NCBI RefSeq assembly: GCF_003990045.1
Contig: NZ_RZGZ01000002.1
Location: forward strand, 310,001 to 374,000
DNA length: 64,000 nt
From: Labedella endophytica
Lineage (GTDB): Bacteria; Actinomycetota; Actinomycetes; Actinomycetales; Microbacteriaceae
Direction: 5' to 3'
The position numbers and the translations under genes were made by a program. Positions within the stretch are counted from its first letter, which is position 1. Each line of letters begins with the position of its first letter. Below, in pieces: positions 1 to 8,609 of this stretch. The notes under the pieces were generated by a model. That model did not search any database. It was not told where the DNA came from and worked only from the letters and a program-made list of their open reading frames with translations.

Positions 1-1164
1 CTCGTCGCCGAGCACCATCCCCCGCATGCCGTGTCGTGCGAAATATCCGGCGGCCCGCTCCGAGGCCGCGACCACGGCCGGTCTCCACCCGTACCGCTGG
101 ACCGTCTCGAGCCACTGGGTGATGGCGGCGTCCCATTCGCTCTCCGGGCCGAGGGGGTCTCCGCTCGCCAACGCGGTCCGACCGACCACACGGTACGACA
201 CGGCGGCTCTCCGGTCCGCTGTGAACACGATCGACTTGTCGCGGCGGGTCGCGAAGTACGCGAGCGAATCATCGCCGGAACCGGCGTGGAGGATGCGGCG
301 GAGGTCGAGCTCCTCCTCCTCGCTCATGAGTCGGCGGGATCGGGCGCTGCGCAGCAGGAAGGCGAGGGCGAGGAGAAGGCCGACGGCGGAGATGGAGGTG
401 ACGGCGACCTGCAGCTCGGGGCTCAACGGGACATCGCTGCCGTCGAACAGCCAGTCGCCAGGGTAGATACCCGTGGCGGCGTGGAGCGAGCGCCACCACA
501 CGTCCGTTGGCGAGCCTCCCGCCCCCGGGACCAGTTCCGAGACGACACCGCCGACGAGGACGGCGATCGCGACGCCGCCGGCGAAGATCGCGAGGGCGCC
601 CGCAACGGATGCCGGCTCCCGCCGCGCGAAGAATTCCTTCCGAGCGCAGACGAGCAAGAGGACGAACGCCGTGGCGACCCCCGAGGCGATGAGGTCGTTC
701 GGCCCGAGGTCGGCGAGCGACGGTCCGCCGTGCTGGGCCGCGACGAGATCGACGAGGGGAAGGAGGATCGTCGGGAGCTCGAACACCACGAGGAACAGCA
801 CGGCTCCGCGGAGCCGGCGCTTCGCCGCGCTGCCCACGATGAACAGGAGCACGGCATTGAACAGGAACGGTTCGGGGCTCAGGCCGAACAGCGCGAAATA
901 ATTCGCGGCCCAGTAGACCCCGTCGGGGAAGACGATGTTCGAGAAGACGACGAGGAGGAGCGTCACGGACACGGTCTGGAGGAGGCGCCCCGTCCACAGG
1001 GGGACGCGCGCCGTCCACGCTCCCGCATCCGAGCGGCGACGGGTTCGGCGACGCCGGGCCACGGTCTCCCGGGAGGCACGCGTCGGACGCTGTGACGTCG
1101 AACCGATCGGGTCCGGCGTCCGGTCCTCCGGTGAATGCGTGTCACGTTCCTGCGTCACGGTCAT
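1..1164 (-). CDS. MprF/LysX-like phosphatidylglycerol aminoacyltransferase domain (DUF2156) membrane protein, C-terminus cut off by window edge
   Basis: Reading the complement from the ATG at 1164 gives an open frame that runs off the window, so 388 residues are visible. A basic N-terminus is followed by several hydrophobic segments between about residues 58 and 290. Residues 288-388 resemble the start of the DUF2156 domain of MprF/LysX proteins: an AYFA stretch, a YRVVGRTALASGDP motif and a YFARHGMRG motif. Family members transfer an amino acid from aminoacyl-tRNA to phosphatidylglycerol in the membrane, which lowers negative surface charge. GAGGAAAGG lies just before the start. The missing end would show whether a lysyl-tRNA synthetase domain is fused, as in mycobacterial LysX. 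It is divergent from a membrane esterase. The family call is fairly sure; the amino acid transferred is unknown. Confidence 0.75.
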   Translation of the reverse strand, partial: MTVTQERDTHSPEDRTPDPIGSTSQRPTRASRETVARRRRTRRRSDAGAWTARVPLWTGRLLQTVSVTLLLVVFSNIVFPDGVYWAANYFALFGLSPEPFLFNAVLLFIVGSAAKRRLRGAVLFLVVFELPTILLPLVDLVAAQHGGPSLADLGPNDLIASGVATAFVLLLVCARKEFFARREPASVAGALAIFAGGVAIAVLVGGVVSELVPGAGGSPTDVWWRSLHAATGIYPGDWLFDGSDVPLSPELQVAVTSISAVGLLLALAFLLRSARSRRLMSEEEELDLRRILHAGSGDDSLAYFATRRDKSIVFTADRRAAVSYRVVGRTALASGDPLGPESEWDAAITQWLETVQRYGWRPAVVAASERAAGYFARHGMRGMVLGDE

Positions 1165-1339
1165 TCGACGTCCCTTTCCTCGCTCTGGATCGCACGCCGT
1201 CGATCTCGACGCGGCGGGAGCCATCGTGCCGCCGCTTCATAAGAGCCGGATATGAGTTCCTCCGTCCGGGCCGTCGACCACGTCGCGACGTCCTTACGCT
1301 GAGATCCCCGCCGCCCGTCCACCGAGAGAAGGACGCCCC

Positions 1340-2482
1340 ATGGATCCCGACGCACCCATCCACCTGCCGCCGGCTCTCGCGCAGGACACGGGGGCGGATC
1401 TGTTGTCCACCTACTGGCCGGCGGCCATCGGGCTGTGCGTCGCCATCGGCGGCGTCGCACTCGCGGTGCGCGCGGCCAGGCGTCGCGGGTCGCGTCCCCG
1501 CAGACGGAGGGTGCTCGCCGCGAGCGGGTGGTCGGCCGCGACCGCCGTCGTCCTCGTCGGCTCGCTCGCACTCGGGGTGAACACCTGGGTGGGCTACTTC
1601 CCCTCGGGGTCGACCCTCTCCCGGTGGGTCGGCGACAAGATCGGTTCGCCGCAACCGGACTCGGGCGCATCGGGCGGACGCGTGACGTCCGACACGCACG
1701 GTCACGCCTTCCGCACGGCGCTCCCCTCCACCGCCGAGCAGGTGCCGCCGACGAGCGGCTGGGTGTACCTCCCGCCCGACTACGACGAGCCCGGGAGGAC
1801 GACGCGCTACCCGGTCGTCTACGCCCTCCACGGCTCGCCCGGAAGCGCGGCCGACTGGTTCACCGGCGGCCGCATCGATTCCGTCATGGACGCGCTGATC
1901 GACGCCGGTGCACTCCCACCGACCATCGTGGTCTCACCCGATCTGAATGCGGGGTCGGACCACGGCGAGGACGAACCGCTCGACCGACCGGGAGGTCCGC
2001 AGGTGGAGACCTTCGTCACGACCGATGTCGTCTCGTGGGCCGACACACACCTGCGGACGTTGACCGACCCGACCCACCGCATCATCGCGGGAATGTCCTC
2101 CGGCGGACTCGGCGCGCTGCTCTACGGCCTGCACGATCCCGAGGAGTTCGGCGGCATCGTGTCGATCATGCCGTATGAGCACCCGTACACGGTGTCGATC
2201 CGGGACGACCCGGATGCGCTCCGCCGGAACTCCCCGTTGTCGGTGATCGCCGCTCGTTCCGCGGCCACGGACCAGACGGTCTTCCTCGGCCAGGGCGACG
2301 GCGAGCCGACCACCGAGGCGACGCAGATCCGTGACAGCCTGCGGGCTCAGGGCCAGACCACGACCCTGCGTGTCCTCCCGGGCCTCGGACACACCTGGAC
2401 GGCTGCGCGCACGATCATGCCGTACGGTCTCGTGTGGACGGCGGAGCATCTCGGGTGGACACCGTCGGGATCCGGATCGTGA
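1340..2482 (+). CDS. Membrane-anchored alpha/beta-hydrolase, putative esterase family
   Basis: The 380-residue protein has two hydrophobic segments near the N-terminus (about 28-46 and 62-82), separated by an arginine-rich stretch, then an extracytoplasmic domain. This matches the putative esterase (esterase D/Ag85-like) fold: VVYALHGSPGS at about 159-169, a G-M-S-S-G nucleophile elbow with Ser253, and a late GLGHTW that can supply the histidine. A possible -10 (TACGCT, 1295-1300) and an AGAAGGA ribosome site precede the ATG. It is divergent from the lipid aminoacyltransferase gene, so it could act on aminoacyl lipids, but that is inference. Its last 68 bases overlap the convergent histidine kinase gene. 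Confidence 0.75.
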   Translation: MDPDAPIHLPPALAQDTGADLLSTYWPAAIGLCVAIGGVALAVRAARRRGSRPRRRRVLAASGWSAATAVVLVGSLALGVNTWVGYFPSGSTLSRWVGDKIGSPQPDSGASGGRVTSDTHGHAFRTALPSTAEQVPPTSGWVYLPPDYDEPGRTTRYPVVYALHGSPGSAADWFTGGRIDSVMDALIDAGALPPTIVVSPDLNAGSDHGEDEPLDRPGGPQVETFVTTDVVSWADTHLRTLTDPTHRIIAGMSSGGLGALLYGLHDPEEFGGIVSIMPYEHPYTVSIRDDPDALRRNSPLSVIAARSAATDQTVFLGQGDGEPTTEATQIRDSLRAQGQTTTLRVLPGLGHTWTAARTIMPYGLVWTAEHLGWTPSGSGS

Positions 2483-3932
2483 AGCGAGTGCCGTTCTCGT
2501 CGCTGTCGACGGACACGGATGAACCGGAGGCGTCCGCGAGCGCGTCGACGATGGCCAGCCCGAGCCCGACCGTCGTGCGCTCTCGTGTGTCCGTCGTCCC
2601 CGCCTGGGTGAAACGATCGAACAGGGTCGGCAGCGCGTCGGCGGGGATGCCGGGGCCGTCGTCCTCGACGAGGACCTCGACCGCCGCATCGGCCTCCACG
2701 ATCGAGATGAGGACGCTCGTCCCCTCCGGTGTGTGATGACCGGCGTTCGCGACGAGGTTGAGGAGCATCTGGCGGATCCAGCCCTCGTCGCCGCTGACGA
2801 CGACCGCCTCGTCGGGCATCGCCATCCGCCAGACGTGGTCCGGATAGGCGAATCGTGCGTCCGATACCGTCTCGAGGACGACCCGCGACAGCTCGACCTC
2901 CTCGCGCACCACCTCGGGGTCGGCGTCGAGCTTCGCGAGCAGCAGCAGATCGTCCACGAGACGGCTCATGCGCTTCGCCTCGGCCCCGATGCGCACCAGG
3001 GCGCCTGCCGTCTCCACCGGGTCGGCGTTCGGCTGCGCGTAGAAGTCCGCGTAGCCGCGGATCGAGGCGAGCGGGTTGCGGAGCTCGTGGCTCGCCTCCG
3101 CGATGAAGCGTCGCATCGACTCCTCGGCACGGTGCCGGGCCGTGAGGGAGACCTCCACATGCGCGAGCAGCCGGTTAAGCGCCTCGGCGACACGATCCGT
3201 CTCGGAACCCTCGAGGCGCGCGTCCCGCGGGACGCGCGCGACCACCCCGACCGCACCGGAGGACAGCGGGGTCGACGCGACGCTGCCGGCGACGTGCGCC
3301 ACGCGCTCGAGCGGGTCGAGCTCCCGCGTGAGGATGCGGAACCCGATGCCGGCGGCCAGAGCGGCGATGAGGAACGCGCCGATGCCCACCCCGAGCATGT
3401 AGGCGCCCACGACGGAATCCGGACCGGTGAGCCCCACGCCGTTGATCACCGTGTAGTCGGTCCCGTCGTCCCTCGTGTACGGGGACATCGTCACGAGATA
3501 GGAGCCCTCCCCGTCGAGGGAGACGGTCTCGGTGAGGATACCCTCTTCGGCCCGTCGCTCGGGGTTCGCGAGCTGATCGCGGATCTGCCGGATCTGCGCA
3601 GCCGTCAGCGGTTCGAACGAGTAGTCGCGGCCGAACAGCGCCGATTGCGTCGGCTCGTCTCCCGTGAGGGTGATGTAGAAGGCGTCGGGCGGGATGATGA
3701 TCGACGCATCGTCGAACGCTGGCGGACTCCCGGTCGCCTCGATGGAGGAGACCACCTCGGAGATGGTGCTGTCGGCCGAGAGGAAGAGCGTCGACTCGGT
3801 CTGAGCGGCGAGGCTCTGGCGCAGGATCGCGACGGACGCGATTCCGAGCACCACGAGAGCGGCGAGGAGGAGCGAGGACACCAGAACGATCAGGCGGCCC
3901 CTGAGCGTGCGCACCCGGCGTGGGAGACGCAT
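2415..3932 (-). CDS. Sensor histidine kinase (HAMP, HisKA, HATPase)
   Basis: The 505-residue protein has TM1 at about 14-36, an extracytoplasmic sensor of about 135 residues, TM2 at about 174-200, a HAMP linker and a HisKA box AEASHELRNP with the phospho-acceptor His282. Then come the N box (NLVANAGHH), the G1 box (VEDDGPGIP) and the G2 box (GLGLAIV). Its start overlaps the stop of the response regulator in a TGATG junction, so the two are translationally coupled. It looks like the actinobacterial TrcS/TcrY type. The C-terminal coding end runs 68 bases into the convergent esterase gene. The signal sensed is unknown. The phased CTTCAG repeats before the PepSY gene at 6152 are a candidate target of the pair. 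Confidence 0.92.
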   Translation of the reverse strand: MRLPRRVRTLRGRLIVLVSSLLLAALVVLGIASVAILRQSLAAQTESTLFLSADSTISEVVSSIEATGSPPAFDDASIIIPPDAFYITLTGDEPTQSALFGRDYSFEPLTAAQIRQIRDQLANPERRAEEGILTETVSLDGEGSYLVTMSPYTRDDGTDYTVINGVGLTGPDSVVGAYMLGVGIGAFLIAALAAGIGFRILTRELDPLERVAHVAGSVASTPLSSGAVGVVARVPRDARLEGSETDRVAEALNRLLAHVEVSLTARHRAEESMRRFIAEASHELRNPLASIRGYADFYAQPNADPVETAGALVRIGAEAKRMSRLVDDLLLLAKLDADPEVVREEVELSRVVLETVSDARFAYPDHVWRMAMPDEAVVVSGDEGWIRQMLLNLVANAGHHTPEGTSVLISIVEADAAVEVLVEDDGPGIPADALPTLFDRFTQAGTTDTRERTTVGLGLAIVDALADASGSSVSVDSDENGTRFTIRIPTVSTRDAPPSTRDRTA

Positions 3933-4660
3933 CAGAGCTGCGCGGGCTCGGTCGACGCGCGCAGGATGTAGCCGACGCGCCGGAGCGTGTGAATCATCGG
4001 CGACCGTCCCAGATCGATCTTCTTGCGGAGGTAGGAGATGTAGATCTCGACGACGTTGGACTCCCGGCCGAAGTCGTATTCCCAGACGCGGTCGAGGATC
4101 TGTTCGCGGGTGAGGACCCGGTCGGCGTTGAGCATCAGGAATCGCAGGAGGGCGAATTCGGTCGCGGTCAGGCGGATCTCGACACCGCCTCGCGACACCT
4201 CGTGATTGTCCTCGTTCAAGCGGAGATCGCCCACCTCGAGGATCGGCGTCGGCGCTCCACTGCCGAGCAGCGGGCTGCGGCGGAGGAGCCCGCGCAGCCG
4301 GACCACCACCTCCTCGACGCTGAAGGGTTTGGCGACGTAATCGTCGCCTCCCGCCGCGATTCCCGTGATCCGGTTGGCCACGGTTCCGTTCGCCGTCAGG
4401 AACAGCACCATCGTCTCGGGCAGATCGCCGCGGATGGTGCGGAGGACGTCGACACCGTCGATGTCCGGCAACACCACGTCGAGGACCATGAGGTGCGGCC
4501 GCAGCCGTCGCGCCGCCTCGACGGCGGCACGCCCGGTGCTCGCCGTCTCCACCGTCCACCCCTGTCGGGCCAGCACGGCGGACAGCAGGTGGCGCAGGTT
4601 GGGCTCGTCGTCCACGACGAGGACACGGATGGACGTGGCGGCGGTCGGCGGAGAGTCCAT
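3932..4660 (-). CDS. OmpR/PhoB-type response regulator
   Basis: The 242-residue protein has a receiver domain with acidic pocket Asp17/Asp18, phospho-acceptor Asp61 (LVLDVVLPD) and Lys111 (AKPF). A winged-helix effector domain follows, with LTATEFALLRFL and the recognition-helix region YISYLRKKID ahead of the terminal wing RRVGYIL. I chose ATG 4660 because GGAGGAT lies just upstream and the protein then begins shortly before the first receiver strand. The open frame extends upstream to 4888, but that part is low-complexity and antisense to the GNAT gene. It forms a two-gene operon with the downstream kinase. Confidence 0.93.
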   Translation of the reverse strand: MDSPPTAATSIRVLVVDDEPNLRHLLSAVLARQGWTVETASTGRAAVEAARRLRPHLMVLDVVLPDIDGVDVLRTIRGDLPETMVLFLTANGTVANRITGIAAGGDDYVAKPFSVEEVVVRLRGLLRRSPLLGSGAPTPILEVGDLRLNEDNHEVSRGGVEIRLTATEFALLRFLMLNADRVLTREQILDRVWEYDFGRESNVVEIYISYLRKKIDLGRSPMIHTLRRVGYILRASTEPAQL

Positions 4661-4776
4661 ACCGACATCCTCCACCCTCGCCGCACGTGTCGGATGAGGA
4701 GAACGTGGGCTGCGCGTGTGACGGTCGCCCGGGGCCCATCGTCCGACCGCCGCCGATCGAAACGCCGCCGCCTGAA

Positions 4777-4782
4777 TATCCT
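4777..4782 (+). promoter_or_regulatory. -10 box of a leaderless GNAT transcript
   Basis: TATCCT ends 6 nt before the GTG at 4789, so transcription would start on the start codon. No ribosome-binding site is visible, which fits a leaderless mRNA and decides the start. Confidence 0.5.
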
Positions 4783-4788
4783 TGAGCG

Positions 4789-5301
4789 GTGAGTTCCCCC
4801 GTCGTGACCGTCCGCCTCGATCGCCCCGACGCGCCCGACGTCCGCCGCCTCCTCGACGAGCACCTCGCCGACATGTTCGCGACGTCACCGGCCGAGAGCG
4901 TGCACGCCCTCGATCATTCGGCCCTCGCGGACCCGTCCATCACGTTCTGGACCGCCCGCGACGCCGACGGGGCGCTGCTCGGATGCGGAGCGCTGAGGGC
5001 GCTCGCCGGAGCGAACGGAGGCGGTGCGGATGCCGCGGGCGCCGGCGGCGAGATCAAGTCGATGCGCACGGGCGCGGCGGCCCGAGGACGCGGCGTCGCG
5101 ACCCTTCTGCTCGCGACGATCCTCGAGAAGGCGCGATCGCGCGGGTACGACGCGGTCTGGCTCGAGACAGGGGCCGAGGACTACTTCGCCGCGGCCCGCC
5201 GCCTCTACGCCCGCTCGGGTTTCGTGGAGTGCGGGCCGTTCGGCGCGTATGCGGAGGACCACCACAGCGTGTTCATGACCCTGGACCTCCGCGATCCCTG
5301 A
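4789..5301 (+). CDS. GNAT-family N-acetyltransferase
   Basis: The 170-residue protein has the size and layout of a GCN5-related acetyltransferase. Residues around 88-108 carry the acetyl-CoA signature (KSMRTGAAARGRGVATLLL, with the R/Q-G-x-G/A loop as RGRGVA). This is followed by a helix rich in small residues and the typical AARRLYARSGFVECGPFG motif near 143-160. The substrate cannot be read from sequence; small amines, amino acids or antibiotics are all possible. The GTG start is supported by a -10 box 6 nt upstream. It is divergent from the response-regulator operon. Confidence 0.85.
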   Translation: MSSPVVTVRLDRPDAPDVRRLLDEHLADMFATSPAESVHALDHSALADPSITFWTARDADGALLGCGALRALAGANGGGADAAGAGGEIKSMRTGAAARGRGVATLLLATILEKARSRGYDAVWLETGAEDYFAAARRLYARSGFVECGPFGAYAEDHHSVFMTLDLRDP

Positions 5302-5311
5302 CGCTCGGAGC

Positions 5312-5716
5312 TCAGCCCTCGGCCGGCGGCGCCTCGGCCATGACGGGACGGACCTCGAGCCATTCGCGATGCGGCCGGCCGCCCTTCCCCGGTGCCGCCG
5401 AGAGCTCGGCGGCGAGCTCGAGAGCGCGTTCGGAGGTGGCGACGTCGATGATCATCCAGCCGGCCACGAGGTCCTTCGTCTCGGCGAAGGGTCCATCGGT
5501 CTCGGGTGGCTGACCCTCTCCGCCGAATCGCACCCAGAGACCGTCCGCTTCGAGGGCGGTACTCGAGACGAACTCGCCGGTCGCGCGGAGACGATCGGCG
5601 AAGTCGTCCATGTACCGGAGGTGCGCCGCCCAGTCCTCCGCCGACCATTCATCGGCCGGAGCCTGATCCACGTCCTTCGGCCCGCGATAGTGCTTGAGGA
5701 GCAGGTACTGCGTCAT
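5312..5716 (-). CDS. YCII-related domain protein
   Basis: The 134-residue protein begins MTQYLLLKHY and contains a WSAEDWAAHLRYMDDFADRL helix, an FAETKDLVAGWMIIDV strand-helix and a REWLEVRPVM C-terminus. These are the usual pattern of YCII/DGPF-type proteins, small dimeric alpha+beta-barrel proteins. Homologues are often co-encoded with ECF sigma factors, but none is nearby here. I chose ATG 5716 because GAGGAAGG lies just before it; the open frame runs further upstream without similarity. The function is unknown and probably enzymatic or regulatory. It converges on the GNAT gene with only 10 bases between the stops. Confidence 0.82.
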   Translation of the reverse strand: MTQYLLLKHYRGPKDVDQAPADEWSAEDWAAHLRYMDDFADRLRATGEFVSSTALEADGLWVRFGGEGQPPETDGPFAETKDLVAGWMIIDVATSERALELAAELSAAPGKGGRPHREWLEVRPVMAEAPPAEG

Positions 5717-5814
5717 CGTCGTCGCCTTCCTCGTAATGAGTCGATCGCTCCATTCTGGCCGCGCGGGCCGACGGTCGGAAGGGCCGTGCGTGCCCCGCCT
5801 CGGCGAGAGACGGC

Positions 5815-6024
5815 TCAGGCCCCGCCGCCGGACGGCCTCATCCACGCAGACGTACCCTCCGCCTTCCGCGTCGCCTCCTCCGGGGTGGCGGCCGCGGAAC
5901 GCCCGGCTCGTGCCGATTCGTCGCGACGATCGGCAGCGGCCCGCCGAACCGGTGCGACGGCCAGGACGATCGCGACGATGAGCAGGGGGACGAGGATGAC
6001 GGCTCCGGTGATCACCAGTTCCAT
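5815..6024 (-). CDS. Small single-pass membrane protein of unknown function
   Basis: The 69-residue protein starts MELVITGAVILVPLLIVAIV, giving one clear transmembrane helix at about 4-24. A short basic and alanine-rich cytoplasmic tail follows (APVRRAAADRRDES). I do not recognise a family. The start at 6024 is chosen because the helix then begins at the N-terminus. It is divergent from the PepSY-protein gene and the two share a promoter region. It could be a real small membrane protein or, less likely, a chance open frame. Confidence 0.5.
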   Translation of the reverse strand: MELVITGAVILVPLLIVAIVLAVAPVRRAAADRRDESARAGRSAAATPEEATRKAEGTSAWMRPSGGGA

Positions 6025-6091
6025 GACCCGACGGTAGCGCCGGTCGCGTCGGCCGTCGGTGAACACTCGACGAACGATCGGACCGCGCATC

Positions 6092-6128
6092 CTGAACGGT
6101 TCTTCAGAATGCTTCAGGAGCGCTTCAG
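6092..6128 (+). promoter_or_regulatory. Phased CTTCAG repeats, probable response-regulator operator
   Basis: CTTCAG occurs at 6102-6107, 6112-6117 and 6123-6128, and an inverted copy (CTGAAC) at 6092-6097. The spacings are 10, 10 and 11 bases, so all copies face the same side of the helix. This is the usual look of sites for OmpR-family regulators, which bind direct repeats about 10-11 bp apart. The array ends 24 bp before the PepSY gene start. Confidence 0.5.
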
Positions 6129-6151
6129 CACCCGCGCGGGACGATCAGGTC

Positions 6152-6946
6152 ATGAACACGAACTCCGACCTCCCCGAGAACCGCCCGCAGGACTCCTCCT
6201 CCACCGCCCCGTCAGGTCAGACCGCTCCAACGGAGCGCCTCGACGACCCCACGACCAACTCCGCCACGACGACGCAGCAGGCGCCGCGTCGGCGCATCAG
6301 CAAGCGCACGTGGATCATCGGCGGCGCCGTCGCCGGAGTCCTCGCGCTCGGCGGTGCCGGTTTCGCGATCGCCGACGAGCTCACCGACGGTTCCGACGCC
6401 CTCGACGATGCAACGCGCGACCGGGTCGCCTCCTCCGCCCTCGCCTACACCGGCAGCGGTGAGTTCGTGAGCGCCGAGCGCGACGACGACGGCGGCTACG
6501 ACGCCGAGGTGCGCCTCACCGACGGAACCGAGGTCGATCTCGACCTCGACGACGACTTCACGGTCATCCGGAGCGACGCGGACCGCGACGACGACCGGAC
6601 CGGTGACGACAGCAACGGCAACGGTGACGGCGGCGCCGACGTCGACCGCGACGACGACGACGGACTCACGGACGACGACGGGACGACCGACCAGGGCTCC
6701 GGAGACGACGGAACGACGACCCCCGGCTCCGGGAACGACGACGACATCCCGCTCACCGCCGCGGAGACGACCGCAGCGACCGACGCCGCGCTCTCCGAGA
6801 CGGGCGGTGGCGAGGTCGTGGACATCGACCGGAGCGACGACCGCGACCACGCGTTCGAGGTCGAGGTCCGGTTGCCCGACGGCAGCGAGGTCGAGGTCGA
6901 TCTCGACGCCGACTTCGGCGTGGTGACGACCTCCCCGTCCGACTGA
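6152..6946 (+). CDS. Membrane-anchored protein with two PepSY-like domains
   Basis: The 264-residue protein has a cytoplasmic Thr/Ser/Pro-rich head, one transmembrane helix at about 54-74, and two related extracytoplasmic modules at about 86-139 and 208-260. Each has the PepSY pattern of a helix followed by a Gly-rich GEFVSAERDDD or GEVVDIDRSDD turn and a strand pair ending in EVDLDLDDDF or EVEVDLDADF. A very acidic linker (Asp/Gly/Thr) joins them, and the whole protein is strongly acidic. PepSY domains often inhibit peptidases or act in envelope sensing. A GACGAT -10 box sits 6 nt before the ATG, supporting a leaderless start. The phased repeats suggest control by a two-component system, plausibly the one at 2415-4660. 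Confidence 0.72.
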   Translation: MNTNSDLPENRPQDSSSTAPSGQTAPTERLDDPTTNSATTTQQAPRRRISKRTWIIGGAVAGVLALGGAGFAIADELTDGSDALDDATRDRVASSALAYTGSGEFVSAERDDDGGYDAEVRLTDGTEVDLDLDDDFTVIRSDADRDDDRTGDDSNGNGDGGADVDRDDDDGLTDDDGTTDQGSGDDGTTTPGSGNDDDIPLTAAETTAATDAALSETGGGEVVDIDRSDDRDHAFEVEVRLPDGSEVEVDLDADFGVVTTSPSD

Positions 6947-7034
6947 CCCCTCGGACAGACCCGACCGTGCTCAGAAGCCGTGGCTCGATATCACACCGAT
7001 ATCGGGCCACGACTCCTGTCCGCCCGCGATCATG

Positions 7035-8609
7035 TCAGCGCTGTCGGGCGTAGACCGTGAGGCCGCCGGGCACGATACGTAGGCGCGCCGTATAGTCGTT
7101 CCGCGCGAGGTCGGCCTCTGCCTCACCGTCGCGGCCGAACGGAGCCGGTCGGCTTCGCGACGACGACACCCGCAGCTCGACCTCGTCGGTCGTGAACATC
7201 GTGGACGCCTCGCTCAGGGGCACCAGTCGGAGCGCTCGGAGGATCGCGCTCGTCGTGCGCCCGAAGGCGAGCGAACCGACCGCATGGATGCGGGACTTCG
7301 CATGCAGGACACGCACGTCGAGCTCTCCTCCCTCGAGCCGTAGCCGCCGCATCGGCGCGACCGTGTGCGAGAAGTTCGGGTCGACGCCCACGAAGACGCT
7401 CCACACCCGCATCGTCTTGCCGTCCACGACCACCTCATGCGGTTCGGCGTGACGCAGCACCCGCCACGTCGCCACGACACCGGCAGCCCACTTCCCCAGT
7501 CTCTTCTCGAGCTTCTCGCGTTCCACGACGAGGTCGGGATAGATGCCGACCGAGCCGGCGTTCATGACCGTGACCGGCTCGGCGCCGTCGAAGGACACCT
7601 CCGCGACATCGGCCCGGACACCCGATCCCGCCTGCACGGCGTCGATCGCGTCGTCGATCGATTCGAGACCGGTCGCCCGCACGAAGTGGTTGAACGTGCC
7701 GCCCGGCAGACCGAGCAGCGGGATCCCGTGCGCACGTGCACGATTCGCGACGGTCGCGACCGTCCCGTCTCCGCCGCACACCCCGATGGCGAGCGGCGGC
7801 GTCGAGCCGGTGGCGACCTCGTCGACGAGGCCGGCGAGATCGTCGTCGCCGCTCAGCACGCGCATGTCGGCATCCGGCAGGCGCCGGCGGATGATTCGCT
7901 CCGGATCCGCGCGCACGACGCTCTTCCCGGAACCCGGGTTGAGGAAGATCACGACACCCTCGCCGGTCGGCGACGCCGGCAGATCCACCCGGATCGACTC
8001 GACGGGACCACCGCGCTCCTCCTTGGGTCGCACGGGCAGCAGGAGGCGTCCGAGCAGCGCGACTCCCACACCGAGCGCGGTGCCCCCGATCACGTCGGAG
8101 AGCCAGTGGGCACCCACGTGCAGTCGGGAGTAGGCGACCCCGGCCGCGAGGGGCGCCACGACCAGACCGGCTCGCGGGGAATCGAGCGCGACCCCCGTGG
8201 CGAACGCGGCGGCGCTCGCGGAATGCCCGGACGGGAAGGACGCCGACGAGGGTTGAGCCGGGAGCCGCCGACCCACGGGGATGTCCTTCAGGAGCGGGCG
8301 GTCGCCTCCGAACACGCGCTTGCCGACGAGGTTCGCGAGCATGCTCGCGGCCGTCAGGGAGCCGATGCCCCGCAGCGCGGCGCGCCGACTGCCGACGACG
8401 GCCAGGACCGCCGCGAGCGCGAACCAGAGCACCCCCCGATCGGCGACCCGCGTCAATCGCGAGAGACCGACGTCGGCGATCGGGTGGACGGCGCGCCGGT
8501 TGATGCGTCGGCCCGCCGCGGCGTCGACGCGCCGCACCCAGCGCGGCAACCTGCGCCAGCGCTCGAAGGAGACGACCGGTGCACGGAGACGGCTCGGGAC
8601 ACGTTTCAC
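7035..8609 (-). CDS. PAP2 phosphatase - diacylglycerol kinase fusion protein
   Basis: The 524-residue protein fuses two lipid enzymes. Residues 1-195 form a PAP2 (phosphatidic acid phosphatase type 2) membrane domain with all three motifs: K97 to P105 (KRVFGGDRP), PSGHS at 126-130, and SRLHVGAHWLSDV at 161-173. Residues 215-524 form a DAGK/LCB5 kinase domain with NPGSG (224-228), GGDGT (279-283) and GGTFNHF (303-309). One half could remove a phosphate from a lipid phosphate and the other add one to a diacylglycerol-like lipid. Such fusions are known in actinobacteria, but the physiological substrate is not established here. Its ATG overlaps the stop of a small acidic gene by 4 bases. Confidence 0.9.
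   Translation of the reverse strand: MKRVPSRLRAPVVSFERWRRLPRWVRRVDAAAGRRINRRAVHPIADVGLSRLTRVADRGVLWFALAAVLAVVGSRRAALRGIGSLTAASMLANLVGKRVFGGDRPLLKDIPVGRRLPAQPSSASFPSGHSASAAAFATGVALDSPRAGLVVAPLAAGVAYSRLHVGAHWLSDVIGGTALGVGVALLGRLLLPVRPKEERGGPVESIRVDLPASPTGEGVVIFLNPGSGKSVVRADPERIIRRRLPDADMRVLSGDDDLAGLVDEVATGSTPPLAIGVCGGDGTVATVANRARAHGIPLLGLPGGTFNHFVRATGLESIDDAIDAVQAGSGVRADVAEVSFDGAEPVTVMNAGSVGIYPDLVVEREKLEKRLGKWAAGVVATWRVLRHAEPHEVVVDGKTMRVWSVFVGVDPNFSHTVAPMRRLRLEGGELDVRVLHAKSRIHAVGSLAFGRTTSAILRALRLVPLSEASTMFTTDEVELRVSSSRSRPAPFGRDGEAEADLARNDYTARLRIVPGGLTVYARQR

Noticed and set aside
4661-4888. A longer start for the response regulator
   Set aside because: The extra 76 residues overlap the divergent GNAT gene and are low-complexity; ATG 4660 has a good ribosome site.
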